This document shows, piece after piece, positions 33,806-49,354 of a stretch of DNA of 64,000 bases. The DNA is from Vibrio sp. JC009 (GTDB taxonomy: Bacteria > Pseudomonadota > Gammaproteobacteria > Enterobacterales > Vibrionaceae). Made by a program: the position numbers and the translations under genes. The first letter of the stretch is position 1. Each line of letters begins with the position of its first letter. Under the pieces are notes generated by a model. The model saw only the letters and a program-made list of their open reading frames with translations. It ran no database searches and was not told the origin of the DNA. The stretch is from assembly GCF_029016485.1 (NCBI RefSeq), contig NZ_CP092106.1:3100001-3164000 (forward strand). Reading direction: 5' to 3'.

Positions 33806-34588
33806 TCAGGGCATGGCCGGAAGTACAGCATTACAGAGCATTCTGCCCATTTCACTCTCCCAGGGCTTATCATTTCCTGTATTCCGGCTTTCCACGATTT
33901 TTCCTTTGTCCAGTACGATAACCCGCTGACAGAAGATCTCCACCAGCCTCAGATCATGAGTAACCAGCAAAAAGGCCGTACCAGACCGCTGCTGGATCGA
34001 CTTCAGCAACTCAATAATCTGTTGCTGCAAAATCAGATCCAGACTGGACAAGGGCTCATCCAGAACCATCAGCTTTGGCTCAGTTGCCAGTGCTCTGGCA
34101 ATCCCGACTCTCTGCAGTTGCCCGCCACTCAGTTGTCCGGCCCTGCGATGCAGTATTTCCGGAGCCAGATCGACCTTTGCCATCAAGCTTTCACACTCAG
34201 CCATAAGATCCTGTTTTGCTATCCGGCGCAGATAAATCAGAGGCTCCGACAAAACCTGATAGACATACTGCCTTGGATTAACCGCAGAAACAGCATCCTG
34301 AAACACAAGCTGAACATCCTGCCGGAAGGCACGCCACTGCTCTTCTGTGAAATCAGAAAAAGCCACTCCGTTCCAGCAGATATCACCACCTGAAGGCGCT
34401 TCTAAACCAAGTAATAAACGGCATAAGGTACTTTTCCCGCTACCACTGGCACCAACCAGAGCCAGTGACTCCCCGGACCGGATGGTCAGATTAATATCTG
34501 TCAGTACCTGCTTCGGAAGCGTTTTACCAAAAATGCCACTCTTCTGGTACAGCTTCGCCAGTTGCTTAATCTGTATAAAATCACCCAT
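33806..34588 (-). CDS. nikE: Nickel ABC transporter ATP-binding protein NikE
   Basis: A 260-residue ABC ATPase of the oligopeptide/nickel type. Walker A is VGASGSGKST, the signature is LSGGQLQRVGIARALA, Walker B is KLMVLDEPLSSLD, and the switch His is in LVTHDLRL. It pairs with NikD to power nickel uptake across the inner membrane. ATG 34588 is chosen because it overlaps the nikD stop by 8 bases; a longer frame of 11 codons has no ribosome site. It is the last gene of nikABCDE. Confidence 0.88.
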   Translation of the reverse strand: MGDFIQIKQLAKLYQKSGIFGKTLPKQVLTDINLTIRSGESLALVGASGSGKSTLCRLLLGLEAPSGGDICWNGVAFSDFTEEQWRAFRQDVQLVFQDAVSAVNPRQYVYQVLSEPLIYLRRIAKQDLMAECESLMAKVDLAPEILHRRAGQLSGGQLQRVGIARALATEPKLMVLDEPLSSLDLILQQQIIELLKSIQQRSGTAFLLVTHDLRLVEIFCQRVIVLDKGKIVESRNTGNDKPWESEMGRMLCNAVLPAMP

Positions 34589-35339
34589 AGCCAAACTCCC
34601 GGTACAGAGACAGGTGCGCATTTAGCAATGACCGGGTTGCTGCATGCTGTGGCTGATGAAAAATCTCACCCACGCTGCCGCATTCAACAATCCGGCCTTC
34701 TGACATCACAGCCACTTGGTCAGCCAGTCTGGCGACCACACCAAAATCATGGGTAACCAGCAGTACGCCCAGATTACGTTCCCGGTTGATGGCTTCAATC
34801 CGGTCAAGAATATGGGACTGAACCACCAGGTCCAGATCTGTAGTCGGTTCATCGGCAATCAAAAAAGGAGCTTTGCTGACCAGTGCCAGCGCTATCATCA
34901 TTCGCTGCAACATTCCTCCGCTCATCTGGAACGGATAGAGATCCAGCACCGAATGACAGGACTCCAGCCCGGCATCCAGCATAGCTTCAGTCAGTAAATA
35001 TTCATCATAACCGGCGCCAGATGCCTGCATAGTTTCTATACCGTGTTTACGCATGGTCTGCAGCGGGTTAAAGGCGCTGGCCGGGTTCTGCATAATGCAG
35101 CTTACCCTTCTTCCCCGAAGAGAAGCCGCCGCCACTGCTTCGCCGTTTAAAAGCATCTCCCCACTTTGACTCAGTCCAGCCGGAAGCAGATCAAAAACCG
35201 ATGAACATGTGAGGGATTTACCCGAGCCGCTCACACCAACCAGTGCCAGTGTCTGCCCGGACTTCAGGGTCAGATCTACTCCATGCACCAGATTACCGGT
35301 GCGGGATGAAACCGATAGCTGTCTGATTTCCAACTGCAT
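34581..35339 (-). CDS. nikD: Nickel ABC transporter ATP-binding protein NikD
   Basis: A 252-residue ABC ATPase. Walker A is VGVSGSGKSLT, the signature is MSGGMLQRMMIALAL, Walker B is FLIADEPTTDLD, and the H-loop is LVTHDFG. The MSGGMLQR signature is common to NikD. Its start overlaps the nikC stop by one base (TAATG), indicating translational coupling. It is the partner of NikE. Confidence 0.9.
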   Translation of the reverse strand: MQLEIRQLSVSSRTGNLVHGVDLTLKSGQTLALVGVSGSGKSLTCSSVFDLLPAGLSQSGEMLLNGEAVAAASLRGRRVSCIMQNPASAFNPLQTMRKHGIETMQASGAGYDEYLLTEAMLDAGLESCHSVLDLYPFQMSGGMLQRMMIALALVSKAPFLIADEPTTDLDLVVQSHILDRIEAINRERNLGVLLVTHDFGVVARLADQVAVMSEGRIVECGSVGEIFHQPQHAATRSLLNAHLSLYREFGYG

Positions 35340-36163
35340 TAGTTATGCTCCAGGTTAGGGTCCAGCTTATCCCGCATGGCATCACCAAGCAGGTTAAATG
35401 CCATCACGCTGATTAAGATAGCCAGACCGGGCCAGATAACCAACGCAGGGTGAGTCCAGATAAACTGGCGTGCATCGTTGATCATCACTCCCCATTCCGG
35501 TGTTGGCGACTGTACTCCCAGACCGAGAAAGCTGAGCCCGGAGACATGCATCATCACATGGCCTATATCCAGAGTTGCCAGAACCATCAGCTGGACCAGA
35601 ATATTGGGCAGAATATGAACCCTAAACCGCGCCAGGGCAGGCATGCCTGAAAGTTTTGCCGCCCTTAAATAGTCACTATGACGGACCGAAAGCACAAGAC
35701 TGCGTGCAATTCTCGCGTACCAGGCCCAGTGGGTTATTGCGATGGCAATCACCACATTGACCAGCCCGGTACCCAGCAGAGCCACCATAAACAGCGCCAG
35801 CACAACCGTGGGAAAAGTCATAAAGACATCACAGGTTCGCATAATGATCTGATCCACTCTGCCACCGGCGAATCCGGCCAGCCCGCCTAAACCGACACCA
35901 ATAGTCAGCATCAGAAGCAGTGTGGCAAATACCGCCCCCAGCGAAACTGAAGTTGCCGTGATCAGGCGGGAGAGCAGATCACGTCCAAGGTGATCTGTGC
36001 CAAGCCAGTGCTCACTATTCATCCCCAGCAAGCGCTGAGAAAGATCGATGGCATTTGGATCGTAAGGAGACAGCCAGGGCCCGAACAGCGCAACGGATAA
36101 AAGCAGCGCCAGGCAGCCACCTCCGATGACCCCGGTAACAGAAAAACGAGAAGTTATGGACAT
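35339..36163 (-). CDS. nikC: Nickel ABC transporter permease NikC
   Basis: A 274-residue inner-membrane permease of the DppC/NikC type, with an N-terminal anchor and about five more membrane segments. [15 protein letters not shown] is the usual periplasmic motif, and the EAA-loop region is [24 protein letters not shown] (in part). It forms the channel with NikB. It overlaps nikB by 10 bases. Confidence 0.9.
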   Translation of the reverse strand: MSITSRFSVTGVIGGGCLALLLSVALFGPWLSPYDPNAIDLSQRLLGMNSEHWLGTDHLGRDLLSRLITATSVSLGAVFATLLLMLTIGVGLGGLAGFAGGRVDQIIMRTCDVFMTFPTVVLALFMVALLGTGLVNVVIAIAITHWAWYARIARSLVLSVRHSDYLRAAKLSGMPALARFRVHILPNILVQLMVLATLDIGHVMMHVSGLSFLGLGVQSPTPEWGVMINDARQFIWTHPALVIWPGLAILISVMAFNLLGDAMRDKLDPNLEHN

Positions 36164-37098
36164 AATGCCGTCTCCAGTCGAATACGAGGATCAAGCCAGG
36201 CATACAGAATATCGGTCACCAGATTGCACAGGATAAATATCGTGGTCATCATCAGGGTAAAGCACTGAATAACCGGATAGTCATTGTTGCTGATAGCGGT
36301 AATGGCATAGCGCCCCACACCCGGCCAGCCAAAGATGCTTTCCACAACCAGAGAGCCGCCAATAAGCTCGCCTATGTGCATACCTGCCGCTGTCACCACC
36401 GGCAACAGACTGTTTCGCAACACATGATTTTGCTCAACTCTGCGGGCAGAAATCCCCCGCATACGGGCATAGCGGACATGGCGCTGTCCGGCCACCTCCA
36501 GCATACTGGTCCGGAGCAGGCGGGCATTGATACATAACGACATAAAAGAGATAGCTACCGCCGGCAGTATCATATGCTTAAGACCACCAAATCCCATGGG
36601 AGGCAGCCAGTTAAGCTGGATAGAAAACAGCATAACCAGAAGAAAGCCCAGCCAGAAATTCGGAACCGACACACCGATAAAAGCCAGACCACGGATAGTA
36701 AAATCCGGCCACCGATCCCGGTAACGTGCCGCCCAGATAGCCAGAGGCACAGAGAGCAGCAGAGTGATCATCAGCGCAAACGAAGCCAGTTGCAGGGTTG
36801 CCGGAAGAAAGTAGGTCAGGTCCTGCAGAACCGGACGCCCGGTAATGTATGAATTGCCGAAGTCCATCCTGAGCACCCCGGACATCCAGTCGCTGTATTG
36901 CTGCCATATGGGCTTATCAAGGCCAAGATACCGCTCAGCCTCAGCAACAGCGGTGTCTGACAGAGGAATATTGCTGGCTCTGAGATAAGCCAGCGCCGGT
37001 TCTGCGCCACTCAGGCGCAGAAACAGAAAGATAACCAGGGAAACCGCCCACAATAAAAGGGGAACCAGCAGCAGGCGGCGAAGTACAAAACGTAACAT
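36154..37098 (-). CDS. nikB: Nickel ABC transporter permease NikB
   Basis: A 314-residue permease of the DppB/NikB type with about six membrane segments. It begins [20 protein letters not shown], has the family motif [11 protein letters not shown], and the EAA loop [31 protein letters not shown] is near the C-terminal channel segment. It follows nikA by 27 bp and overlaps nikC. Confidence 0.9.
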   Translation of the reverse strand: MLRFVLRRLLLVPLLLWAVSLVIFLFLRLSGAEPALAYLRASNIPLSDTAVAEAERYLGLDKPIWQQYSDWMSGVLRMDFGNSYITGRPVLQDLTYFLPATLQLASFALMITLLLSVPLAIWAARYRDRWPDFTIRGLAFIGVSVPNFWLGFLLVMLFSIQLNWLPPMGFGGLKHMILPAVAISFMSLCINARLLRTSMLEVAGQRHVRYARMRGISARRVEQNHVLRNSLLPVVTAAGMHIGELIGGSLVVESIFGWPGVGRYAITAISNNDYPVIQCFTLMMTTIFILCNLVTDILYAWLDPRIRLETALCP

Positions 37099-37125
37099 AG
37101 TGATTCCAAGGTTAACCTGACGATG

Positions 37126-38682
37126 TTACCTGGTACCCAGCTTCTCAAACGGGATATCAAACACTGTGTTGCCCATCTCCAGTTCTCCCAGATCCTGAGA
37201 TGACACGCCGGTAACCCGCATATAGGTAACAGGAAGGTAAACCGCCTGCTGATGAAGTGTGGTCAGAACCTGTTTATACAGGTCCCGGCGTTTGCTTTCG
37301 TCTGTACTGGTCAGCAACGCCATAATATTGCTGTCGATTTCAGCTTTATTTTCCAGCCCTGTCTGCGCCATATAATCTGCATGTGCCGGACGGCGCATAC
37401 TGCTCATAAACGCATGCGGGTCGTATGGAGAGCCCCAGGTATTGTTGAAGATAAGATCAAACTCACCCGCTTTTTGCCGTTTATAAAAACGGCTGCGCTC
37501 TTCTGCCACCAAGCTAAGCCTGATGCCTGCTTTTTTCAGGTTAGCCTGCAGCACTTCTGCAATGGCTTTTTGGTTTGCATCCTGACCATGGTAAACAAGA
37601 TCCAGAGACAGAAGGCGGCCACTCTTTTCCCGGTACACACCGTCAGAGGATAAATGCCAGCCTGCCTGTTCTAATAGTGAAGAGGCTAATGCCGGATCGT
37701 ACCGGTAAGCGGTTAGTCCCACATCCGTATAAGGAGGGTTTTCAGCAAACAGCGTCGCTGCCGGAGTCTCTGTTCCGTAGAATATTTTTTCTGATATCGC
37801 TTTCTTATTCAGTGCATGATTGATTGCAACGCGAACCGGCAACTCTTTAGTGGCTGAGCGCGCGGTATTCATCGCAATCAGCCTGGTGGATACCGGTTCA
37901 GAAAGAGCCGTATGCACATCACCTCGGTGTCTGAAACGCTCGAATGTATCGGGAGAGATTTGTCCTTCCAGACCGTAAATCAGGTTAATCATGCCACTTT
38001 CAAATGCCATTGCACGCGCGTTAGGATCAGCAATAACCGACACCTCTACCTGCTTTGCCTTTGGAAGCTCACCCCAGTAATCCGGATTACGGACAAACAC
38101 ATCCTTCACACCCAGCACAGACTCTTTAAGCATCCAGGGGCCGGTACCAACCGGAGCTTTAATTCCCTCACCGGTATTACCCTTTTCCGGCATAGCCGAT
38201 GGCGCCATAAAACGCACAGGCCGAACAAAGCTAAGCTCCTGCAGCGTCGGGTAATACGGGTTACGCAGATGCAGATCCAGGGTAAACTCATCCACCACTT
38301 CCACCGCTTCTATCTGGTTAATCAGCTCAAGCCAGCGATGCTTTTCAATACTCTTTAAAAGCTGTTCAAAATTGGCCTTCACTGCTGATGCGTCAAATGC
38401 TTCTCCGTTGGAAAACTTCACATCCTGGCGAAGAAAGAAACGGTAGCTTTTCCCGTTATCTGAGATCTGCCACGACTCTGCCAGCCAGGGAATCACCTCT
38501 CCGTCTTTTGCATATCTGACCAGAGGTTCATACACCATGGCTTGGGCATACATCTGGTTTGGTGACATTTGGTGAGGGTTAAGCGGACCTGCATTTACTG
38601 TCCATGAAAATTGAATTTGCGCGTGTGCCAACCCGCTAAACAAAATAAGAGCAGGAATAAAAACCTGAACAAGCTTCTTCAT
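37126..38682 (-). CDS. nikA: Nickel-binding periplasmic protein NikA
   Basis: A 518-residue solute-binding protein of the SBP_bac_5 family with a signal peptide, MKKLVQVFIPALILFSGLAHA, cleaved after AHA. It aligns along its length with Escherichia coli NikA: VNAGPLNPHQMSPNQMYAQ, MVYEPLVRYAKDGEVIPWLA, KAPVGTGPWML, and WGSPYDPHAFMSSMRRPAHAD, the last holding the Arg and His region that binds the Ni-metallophore. It would deliver nickel to NikBCDE and so feed the [NiFe] hydrogenase at 58381. A dipeptide role is less likely given the NikA-specific stretches. Confidence 0.88.
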   Translation of the reverse strand: MKKLVQVFIPALILFSGLAHAQIQFSWTVNAGPLNPHQMSPNQMYAQAMVYEPLVRYAKDGEVIPWLAESWQISDNGKSYRFFLRQDVKFSNGEAFDASAVKANFEQLLKSIEKHRWLELINQIEAVEVVDEFTLDLHLRNPYYPTLQELSFVRPVRFMAPSAMPEKGNTGEGIKAPVGTGPWMLKESVLGVKDVFVRNPDYWGELPKAKQVEVSVIADPNARAMAFESGMINLIYGLEGQISPDTFERFRHRGDVHTALSEPVSTRLIAMNTARSATKELPVRVAINHALNKKAISEKIFYGTETPAATLFAENPPYTDVGLTAYRYDPALASSLLEQAGWHLSSDGVYREKSGRLLSLDLVYHGQDANQKAIAEVLQANLKKAGIRLSLVAEERSRFYKRQKAGEFDLIFNNTWGSPYDPHAFMSSMRRPAHADYMAQTGLENKAEIDSNIMALLTSTDESKRRDLYKQVLTTLHQQAVYLPVTYMRVTGVSSQDLGELEMGNTVFDIPFEKLGTR

Positions 38683-38716
38683 TGATACTACCTAGAATTA
38701 CGTCAAAACCGTAGGG

Positions 38717-38744
38717 ATTATCATGAGCTGAAGAATAAAGTAAA
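38717..38744 (-). promoter_or_regulatory. Candidate nik promoter
   Basis: On the minus strand TTTACT (38744-38739), a 16-base spacer and GATAAT (38722-38717), about 35 bases before nikA. No NikR-type GTATGA...TCATAC pair and no FNR box was seen in the nik leader. Confidence 0.35.
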
Positions 38745-38850
38745 AAGCTGAGAACAAATGCAGAGAGTAAACGCGGCGCACTTCATAATTCTATTAATTC
38801 AGAGTGGCAATAATAGGTGAAGGGAGTGACTGGTAAAATTAAGCAGATAC

Positions 38851-38878
38851 AAAAAAGGCACCTTTCGGTGCCTTTTTT
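38851..38878. terminator. rpoC terminator (bidirectional shape)
   Basis: Symmetrical AAAAAAGGCACC / GGTGCCTTTTTT with a short loop, 16 bases past the rpoC stop. It ends the rplJL-rpoBC operon on the minus strand. Confidence 0.93.
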
Positions 38879-38893
38879 CAGTATCGCTTTCGA

Positions 38894-43093
<4,200 letters not shown>

Positions 43094-43180
43094 AATCAGC
43101 TCCTGTAAGGAGTTAAAAGGGGCTTGCCATGAGGCACATTGGCAAGCTCACCTTTCTACCGATAATTCCAGTAACTGGAA

Positions 43181-46100
43181 TTACTCTTCGTCTTCTAGCT
43201 CGATGTTGATACCCAGCGAGCGAATCTCTTTCAACAGTACGTTGAAGGATTCTGGCATACCAGGTTCCATAGCATGGTTACCGTCTACGATGTTCTTATA
43301 CATCTTAGTACGGCCGTTCACGTCATCGGACTTAACAGTTAGCATTTCCTGTAGAGTATATGCAGCACCGTATGCTTCCAGTGCCCATACTTCCATCTCA
43401 CCGAAACGCTGACCACCGAACTGAGCTTTACCACCAAGTGGCTGCTGAGTTACCAGGCTGTAAGAACCGGTTGAACGTGCGTGCATCTTGTCATCAACAA
43501 GGTGGTTCAGCTTAAGCATGTACATGTAACCAACAGTTACAGGACGCTCAAATGCATCACCGGTACGGCCGTCAAACAGTGTCAGCTGACCAGACTCAGG
43601 CAGGTCACCAAGCTTCAGCAGTTCTTTGATTGACGCTTCAGAAGCACCATCAAATACTGGTGTTGCGATTGGCAGACCACCGCGCAGGTTCTTAATCAGT
43701 GTGCGAACTTCGTCATCAGACAGAGCTGCAACATCAACTTCCTGACGGGTATCACCAAGATCGTAAACCTTCTGCAGGAATTCGCGGAACTTGTGCAGCT
43801 CCTGCTGTTCCTTAACCATCTGGTTAATCTTGTCACCGATACCTTTCGCAGCCAGACCCATGTGAACTTCAAGAATCTGACCGATGTTCATACGAGACGG
43901 TACACCCAGTGGGTTAAGTACGATGTCTACAGGCTGACCTTTTTCATCGTAAGGCATGTCTTCAACAGGGTTGATCTTAGAGATAACACCCTTGTTACCG
44001 TGACGACCCGCCATCTTATCACCAGGCTGGATACGACGTTTAACTGCCAGGTAAACCTTAACAATCTTCAGTACGCCAGGTGCAAGGTCATCGCCCTGAG
44101 TGATCTTACGACGCTTGTTCTCGAACTTCTTATCGAAGTCAGCTTTCAGCTCGTCCCACTGCTCAGCAAGTTGCTCAAGCTGTGTTTGTAGCTCGTCGTC
44201 AGCAAGAGACTGCTCAAGCCACTTCTTACGGCCGATAGAGTCAAGCTGTGCTTCAGAGTAACCGCCAGACAGAAGAACTGCCTTAACACGGTTAAGCAGA
44301 CCGCCTTCCAGAATTTCAAACTCTTCTGTAAGGTCTTTCTTAGCTTCTTTAAGCTGCATCTGCTCGATTTCAAGCGCACGCTTGTCTTTCTCTACGCCAT
44401 CGCGAGTGAAGACCTGAACGTCGATGATAGTACCTGAAACAGAGTTTGGTACACGCAGTGAAGTATCTTTAACGTCAGATGCTTTTTCACCGAAGATAGC
44501 ACGTAGTAGCTTCTCTTCAGGAGTCAGCTGAGTTTCACCCTTAGGCGTCACTTTACCAACCAGGATGTCGCCACCCTTAACTTCAGCACCGATGTAAACG
44601 ATACCTGACTCGTCCAGTTTAGACAGAGCAGATTCACCTACGTTTGGAATATCCGCTGTGATCTCTTCGCTACCAAGCTTAGTATCACGCGCCACACAAG
44701 AAAGTTCCTGGATGTGGATAGTGGTGAAACGGTCTTCCTGAACTACACGCTCAGATACAAGGATGGAGTCCTCGAAGTTGTAACCGTTCCATGGCATGAA
44801 TGCCAGGCGGATGTTCTGACCAAGCGCTAGCTCACCAAGGTCTGTTGAAGGACCGTCAGCAAGTACGTCACCTTTTGCTACTGGCTCGCCAGGTAGCACG
44901 GTTGGGCGCTGGTTAATACAAGTGTTCTGGTTAGAACGTGTGTACTTAGTCAGGTTGTAGATGTCGATACCCGCTTCGCCCGGTACCAGCTCATCTTCGT
45001 TAACCTTAACTACGATACGAGACGCGTCAACAGACTGAATCATACCGCCACGTTTCGCTACTGCTGTAACACCAGAGTCAACTGCTACGTTACGCTCGAT
45101 ACCAGTACCAACAAGTGGTTTATCTGCGCGTAGAGTAGGAACTGCCTGACGTTGCATGTTCGCACCCATCAATGCACGGTTCGCATCATCGTGCTCAAGG
45201 AATGGGATTAGAGATGCAGCGACAGATACAACCTGGTTGGTTGCAACGTCCATATAGCCAACTTGATCGCGTGGGTGCAGACCAGTTTCACCTTTCTGAC
45301 GAGCAGTGATTAGCTCTTCAGCAAAAGAGTTGTCTTCGTTAAGAACAGCGTTCGCCTGAGCGATAACGTACTGGCCTTCTTCGATAGCAGACAGGTAATC
45401 AACTTCGTCTGTAACCACGCCATCTACTACGCGACGGTATGGAGTCTCAAGGAAACCATAGTCGTTACAACGGGCAAATGCTGACAGTGAGTTGATCAGA
45501 CCGATGTTTGGACCTTCAGGCGTTTCGATCGGACACAGACGGCCGTAGTGAGTTACGTGTACGTCTCGAACTTCGAAACCAGCACGCTCACGGGTAAGAC
45601 CACCAGGACCCAGTGCAGAAATACGACGCTTGTGCGTTACTTCTGATAGTGGGTTGTTCTGGTCCATAAACTGTGAAAGCTGTGAAGAACCAAAGAATTC
45701 TTTAACTGCCGCAGAAATTGGCTTAGCGTTGATCAGATCCTGAGGCATGATGTTGTCAAGATCACCAAGGCTCAGACGCTCTTTAACTGCACGCTCAACA
45801 CGTACCAGACCTACACGGAACTGGTTCTCAGCCATTTCACCTACGCTACGGATACGACGGTTACCAAGGTGGTCGATATCATCCACTTCACCTTTACCGT
45901 TACGAATAGCGATAAGCTTCTTCATTACTTCGATGATGTCTGTTTCATCAAGAGTGCCTTGATCCAGTGCATCTTCGCGCATGATAGAGCTGTTGAACTT
46001 CATACGACCAACCGTTGACAGGTCGTAGCGCTCTTCAGAGAAGAACAGGCTTTCGAACAGTGCTTCTGCAGCTTCTTTTGTTGGTGGCTCACCAGGACGC

Positions 46101-47209
46101 ATCATGCGGTAGATTTCTACTAGCGCAGAGATACGGTCAGTTGTGCTGTCGATACGCAGGGTATCAGACATGAACGGACCATGGTCCAGATCGTTAGTGA
46201 ACAGAACCTGTAGGTTCTTGTGGCCAGCCTGAGACAGGTTCGCCAGTGCTTCCAGGCTGATTTCCTGGTTAGCGCCAACGATGATTTCGCCAGTCTCTTC
46301 GTTGATATAGTCTTTTGATGCAACTTTACCAACAATGTATTCAACCGGTACTTCAATGAAGTCCACACCCTCTTTATCCATAGTACGGATATGACGGGCA
46401 GTGATGCGTCGGCCTGCTTCTACGTATGTTGTGCCATTTGCAACAATGTCAAATGTCGCAGTTTCACCACGTAGACGTTCTGGGATCAGCTCCATCATCA
46501 GAGTCTGATCTTTCACTTCGAAGTTCACTTTTTCGAAGAAGATATCAAGGATCTCTTCCGTCGTTTTGCTTAGTGCACGAAGGATGATTGACGCAGGTAG
46601 CTTACGACGACGGTCGATACGTACGTACAGGTTATCCTTAGGATCGAACTCAAAGTCCAGCCATGAGCCACGGTAAGGGATAACACGTGCGTTATATAAT
46701 ACTTTACCTGAAGAGTGAGTCTTACCTTTATCGCTGTCGAAGAACACGCCTGGGCTTCGGTGCAGCTGGGATACGATAACCCTCTCAGTACCATTAATTA
46801 CAAAGGTACCATTGTCTGTCATGAGCGGAATTTCACCCATGTAGACTTCTTGTTCTTTAATGTCTTTTACAGTACCTGCTGGTGCATCTTTATCAAAAAC
46901 AACCAGGCGTAGTTTTACGCGTAGTGGCTTAGAATAAGTTACACCACGGATTTGACATTCTTTAACATCAAAAACTGGCTCACCAAGACGATAGCTAACG
47001 TATTGCAGCTCGGAATTGCCGTTGTAGCTCTGAATTGGAAATACAGAACGGAAAGCAGCCTCAAGACCGTATTGCCCCTCAGGATCCTGATCGATGAACT
47101 TGTCGAACGAATCAAGCTGGATTGACAGCAGGTATGGAATGTCCAAAACCTGTGGACGAGTACCAAAGTCCTTACGGATGCGCTTTTTCTCGGTATAAGA
47201 GTAAACCAT
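43181..47209 (-). CDS. rpoB: RNA polymerase beta subunit
   Basis: A 1342-residue subunit, full length. The rifampicin pocket [20 protein letters not shown] has the wild-type drug-sensitive residues (Asp, His and Ser as in Escherichia coli: [12 protein letters not shown] follows). [10 protein letters not shown] is the catalytic-core Lys region near the C-terminus. It is preceded by a conserved attenuator hairpin and followed by rpoC. Confidence 0.99.
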   Translation of the reverse strand: MVYSYTEKKRIRKDFGTRPQVLDIPYLLSIQLDSFDKFIDQDPEGQYGLEAAFRSVFPIQSYNGNSELQYVSYRLGEPVFDVKECQIRGVTYSKPLRVKLRLVVFDKDAPAGTVKDIKEQEVYMGEIPLMTDNGTFVINGTERVIVSQLHRSPGVFFDSDKGKTHSSGKVLYNARVIPYRGSWLDFEFDPKDNLYVRIDRRRKLPASIILRALSKTTEEILDIFFEKVNFEVKDQTLMMELIPERLRGETATFDIVANGTTYVEAGRRITARHIRTMDKEGVDFIEVPVEYIVGKVASKDYINEETGEIIVGANQEISLEALANLSQAGHKNLQVLFTNDLDHGPFMSDTLRIDSTTDRISALVEIYRMMRPGEPPTKEAAEALFESLFFSEERYDLSTVGRMKFNSSIMREDALDQGTLDETDIIEVMKKLIAIRNGKGEVDDIDHLGNRRIRSVGEMAENQFRVGLVRVERAVKERLSLGDLDNIMPQDLINAKPISAAVKEFFGSSQLSQFMDQNNPLSEVTHKRRISALGPGGLTRERAGFEVRDVHVTHYGRLCPIETPEGPNIGLINSLSAFARCNDYGFLETPYRRVVDGVVTDEVDYLSAIEEGQYVIAQANAVLNEDNSFAEELITARQKGETGLHPRDQVGYMDVATNQVVSVAASLIPFLEHDDANRALMGANMQRQAVPTLRADKPLVGTGIERNVAVDSGVTAVAKRGGMIQSVDASRIVVKVNEDELVPGEAGIDIYNLTKYTRSNQNTCINQRPTVLPGEPVAKGDVLADGPSTDLGELALGQNIRLAFMPWNGYNFEDSILVSERVVQEDRFTTIHIQELSCVARDTKLGSEEITADIPNVGESALSKLDESGIVYIGAEVKGGDILVGKVTPKGETQLTPEEKLLRAIFGEKASDVKDTSLRVPNSVSGTIIDVQVFTRDGVEKDKRALEIEQMQLKEAKKDLTEEFEILEGGLLNRVKAVLLSGGYSEAQLDSIGRKKWLEQSLADDELQTQLEQLAEQWDELKADFDKKFENKRRKITQGDDLAPGVLKIVKVYLAVKRRIQPGDKMAGRHGNKGVISKINPVEDMPYDEKGQPVDIVLNPLGVPSRMNIGQILEVHMGLAAKGIGDKINQMVKEQQELHKFREFLQKVYDLGDTRQEVDVAALSDDEVRTLIKNLRGGLPIATPVFDGASEASIKELLKLGDLPESGQLTLFDGRTGDAFERPVTVGYMYMLKLNHLVDDKMHARSTGSYSLVTQQPLGGKAQFGGQRFGEMEVWALEAYGAAYTLQEMLTVKSDDVNGRTKMYKNIVDGNHAMEPGMPESFNVLLKEIRSLGINIELEDEE

Positions 47210-47374
47210 GGGGTTCCTCAGCTCGCTGATAAGTGACCCAAACCACCCAAATCATAGGGTAGTGACTAACAACTGTTTACTGTAGACCCTGAACCCAAAA
47301 GAACGGACCCAGCGGTGTTTTGCACGGATATTGACGACTAAACAGCGGGAAAATTCGTCGACACCCTACAGCGC

Positions 47375-47405
47375 AAAAAGGCCGGTGGTCAATAAACCAC
47401 CAGCC
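47375..47405 (-). terminator. rplL-rpoB attenuator
   Basis: On the minus strand a GGCTGGTGGT / ACCACCGGCC stem with one mismatch is followed by TTTTTGCGC. The same hairpin and TTTTTGCGCTGTA context exist between rplL and rpoB in Escherichia coli, where it ends part of the transcripts and lowers rpoBC relative to ribosomal proteins. Confidence 0.85.
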
Positions 47406-47437
47406 ATTAGCCTGTCGGCTAAGAAATTAAGTAATAA

Positions 47438-47806
47438 TTACTTAACTTCAACAGAAGCACCAGCTTCTTCTAGTTGTGCTTTAAGAGCTTCAGCTTCGTC
47501 TTTAGCAATAGCTTCTTTCAGAGGAGCTGGAGCACTGTCAACTAGACCTTTAGCTTCTTTAAGACCTAGGCCAGTAGCACCACGTACTGCTTTGATTACA
47601 GCAACTTTGTTACCGCCAACAGCAGTCAGGATTACGTCAAATTCAGTTTGCTCAGCAGCAGCTTCGCCACCAGCAGCACCGCCAGCTACAACAGCAGCTG
47701 CAGCAGATACGCCGAATTTTTCTTCCATAGCTTCGATAAGCTCAACAACTTGCATTACAGACATTTCTGCAACTGCGTCTAGGATTTGTTCGTTAGTAAT
47801 AGACAT
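47438..47806 (-). CDS. rplL: Ribosomal protein L7/L12
   Basis: A 122-residue stalk protein. Residues 1-30 form the dimerisation domain ([20 protein letters not shown]), about 35-52 an Ala/Gly-rich hinge, and the remainder the C-terminal factor-binding domain ([18 protein letters not shown]). It recruits EF-Tu and EF-G. It follows rplJ by 57 bp. Confidence 0.98.
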   Translation of the reverse strand: MSITNEQILDAVAEMSVMQVVELIEAMEEKFGVSAAAAVVAGGAAGGEAAAEQTEFDVILTAVGGNKVAVIKAVRGATGLGLKEAKGLVDSAPAPLKEAIAKDEAEALKAQLEEAGASVEVK

Positions 47807-47863
47807 AACAATTCTCTTTTAAGTCAACAATTAGTTTATAAAGCAACCAGTAAAAAGCAAGGC

Positions 47864-48358
47864 TTATGCCGCAGCTTCTTCTTTCTGATCGCGTAGTGCA
47901 GCGATAGTACGTACCAGCTTGCCTGCAGAAGCTTCTTTCATGCACATCATTAGGCGTGCGATTGCTTCGTCGTAAGTTGGTAGTGTTGCTAGTACTTCAG
48001 CATCAGTAATAGCGCCTTCAAATGCAGCAGCTCTGATCTCAAATTCTTTGTTCTCTTTAGCGAAGTCTTTGAAAAGACGCGCAGCAGCACCTGGGTGCTC
48101 GTTAGAGAAAGCGATCAGAGTTGGACCTACGAATTGGTCTTTTAGACATTCGTAGTCTGTGCCTTCTACAGCGCGGCGTGCTAGAGTATTACGAACAACT
48201 TTCACGTAAACACCAGCTTCACGAGCTTGTTTACGTAGAGAAGTCATCGCGCCTACTTCAACGCCACGAGAGTCGGCAACAACTGCAGAAAGTGCACCAC
48301 TGGCAGCTTCGTTGACTTCAGCAACAATTGCTTTTTTGTCTTGAAGGTTTAAAGCCAT
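47864..48358 (-). CDS. rplJ: Ribosomal protein L10
   Basis: A 164-residue protein that anchors the L7/L12 stalk to 23S r[23 protein letters not shown] is the conserved start; a frame 13 codons longer is discarded because that N-terminus is not seen in the family. [19 protein letters not shown] is the RNA-binding strand region. L10 with L12 represses its own mRNA in the leader upstream. Confidence 0.97.
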   Translation of the reverse strand: MALNLQDKKAIVAEVNEAASGALSAVVADSRGVEVGAMTSLRKQAREAGVYVKVVRNTLARRAVEGTDYECLKDQFVGPTLIAFSNEHPGAAARLFKDFAKENKEFEIRAAAFEGAITDAEVLATLPTYDEAIARLMMCMKEASAGKLVRTIAALRDQKEEAAA

Positions 48359-48605
48359 CTTGGATTTACTCCTGGTTGTCGTTACACCACCCACCATTGC
48401 GCTTTAACAACAGCGGGAGTTAATACGGTGCATTCCCAGAAGAAAGACAATCTAAAATAGTTCGGCTTTCTGTCAGTTCGGGCACCGTCTACGTAGGTTT
48501 TATTAAGTTCTTTATCTCGAAAGAGTCGGAACGCCTACGGTCTTGGACGGAGACTGTACTCATACTTATAAAGTGTGACCACAGTCCCAACCACATATCA
48601 AATAG
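48359..48605 (-). promoter_or_regulatory. rplJ leader, expected L10 binding region
   Basis: About 250 untranslated bases separate the promoter from the rplJ start. It is folded, GC-balanced sequence without an ORF of note. In relatives this leader binds the L10(L12)4 complex and controls translation of rplJL. The role here is taken from synteny; I did not derive the kink-turn fold. Confidence 0.6.
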
Positions 48606-48612
48606 GCGCAAA

Positions 48613-48640
48613 ATTATACACTAATTTCACGCCTATGCAA
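48613..48640 (-). promoter_or_regulatory. rplJL-rpoBC promoter
   Basis: On the minus strand TTGCAT (48640-48635), a 16-base spacer, and TATAAT (48618-48613), with a TTTGCGCC discriminator. Start is expected near 48606. Confidence 0.75.
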
Positions 48641-48645
48641 ATATT

Positions 48646-49350
48646 TTAGCTTGCTTGAGTGTTCAGGCTAGCCTGATCAACAGCAACACCAGCACCCATA
48701 GTAGTAGAGATGCTTACTTTCTTCAGGAAAGTACCTTTCGCTGAAGAAGGCTTAGCTTTCTTAAGAGCAATCAGAAGAGCTTCCAGGTTTTCCTGGATCT
48801 GGCTTGCTTCGAAGTTAGCTTTACCGATAGTAGTGTGTACGATGCCGTTCTTGTCGTTACGGTAACGAACCTGACCAGCTTTAGCGTTCTTAACCGCTTC
48901 AGCAACGTTAGGAGTTACAGTACCAACTTTAGGGTTTGGCATAAGACCACGAGGACCAAGGATAGTACCTAGCTGACCAACAACACGCATTGCATCCGGA
49001 GAAGCAACAACTACGTCGAAGTTCATTTCGCCTTTCTTAACAGCATCTGCAAGATCTTCCATACCTACGATGTCAGCACCAGCTTCTTTCGCAGCTTCAG
49101 CGTTAGCACCTTGAGTGAACACTGCAACGCGGATTTCACGGCCAGTACCGTGAGGAAGAACGGTAGCACCACGTACGTTCTGGTCAGATTTACGAGCGTC
49201 AATGCCAAGATTAACAGCTACGTCTACGCTTTCTACGAACTTAGCAGTAGCAAGTTCTTTTAGAAGAGCAACAGCTTCGTTGATTTCGTACTCTTTAGTT
49301 ACGTCAACTTTTTCGCGGATTACGCGCATGCGCTTAGTAAGTTTTGCCAT
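48646..49350 (-). CDS. rplA: Ribosomal protein L1
   Basis: A 234-residue protein of the L1 stalk. [13 protein letters not shown] opens, [15 protein letters not shown] [18 protein letters not shown] and [15 protein letters not shown] are the signature loops. L1 represses translation of its own rplKA mRNA. It is 4 bp downstream of rplK. Confidence 0.98.
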   Translation of the reverse strand: MAKLTKRMRVIREKVDVTKEYEINEAVALLKELATAKFVESVDVAVNLGIDARKSDQNVRGATVLPHGTGREIRVAVFTQGANAEAAKEAGADIVGMEDLADAVKKGEMNFDVVVASPDAMRVVGQLGTILGPRGLMPNPKVGTVTPNVAEAVKNAKAGQVRYRNDKNGIVHTTIGKANFEASQIQENLEALLIALKKAKPSSAKGTFLKKVSISTTMGAGVAVDQASLNTQAS

Positions 49351-49354
49351 GATC

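Noticed and set aside
33806..38682. Dipeptide or oligopeptide ABC transporter
   Set aside because: The binding protein matches NikA along its length, including WGSPYDPHAF and VGPLNPH-like stretches, and a [NiFe] hydrogenase is in the same window.
47375..47405. Operon end between rplL and rpoB
   Set aside because: The hairpin is the conserved partial attenuator of this operon; rpoB follows with no promoter of its own that I could see.
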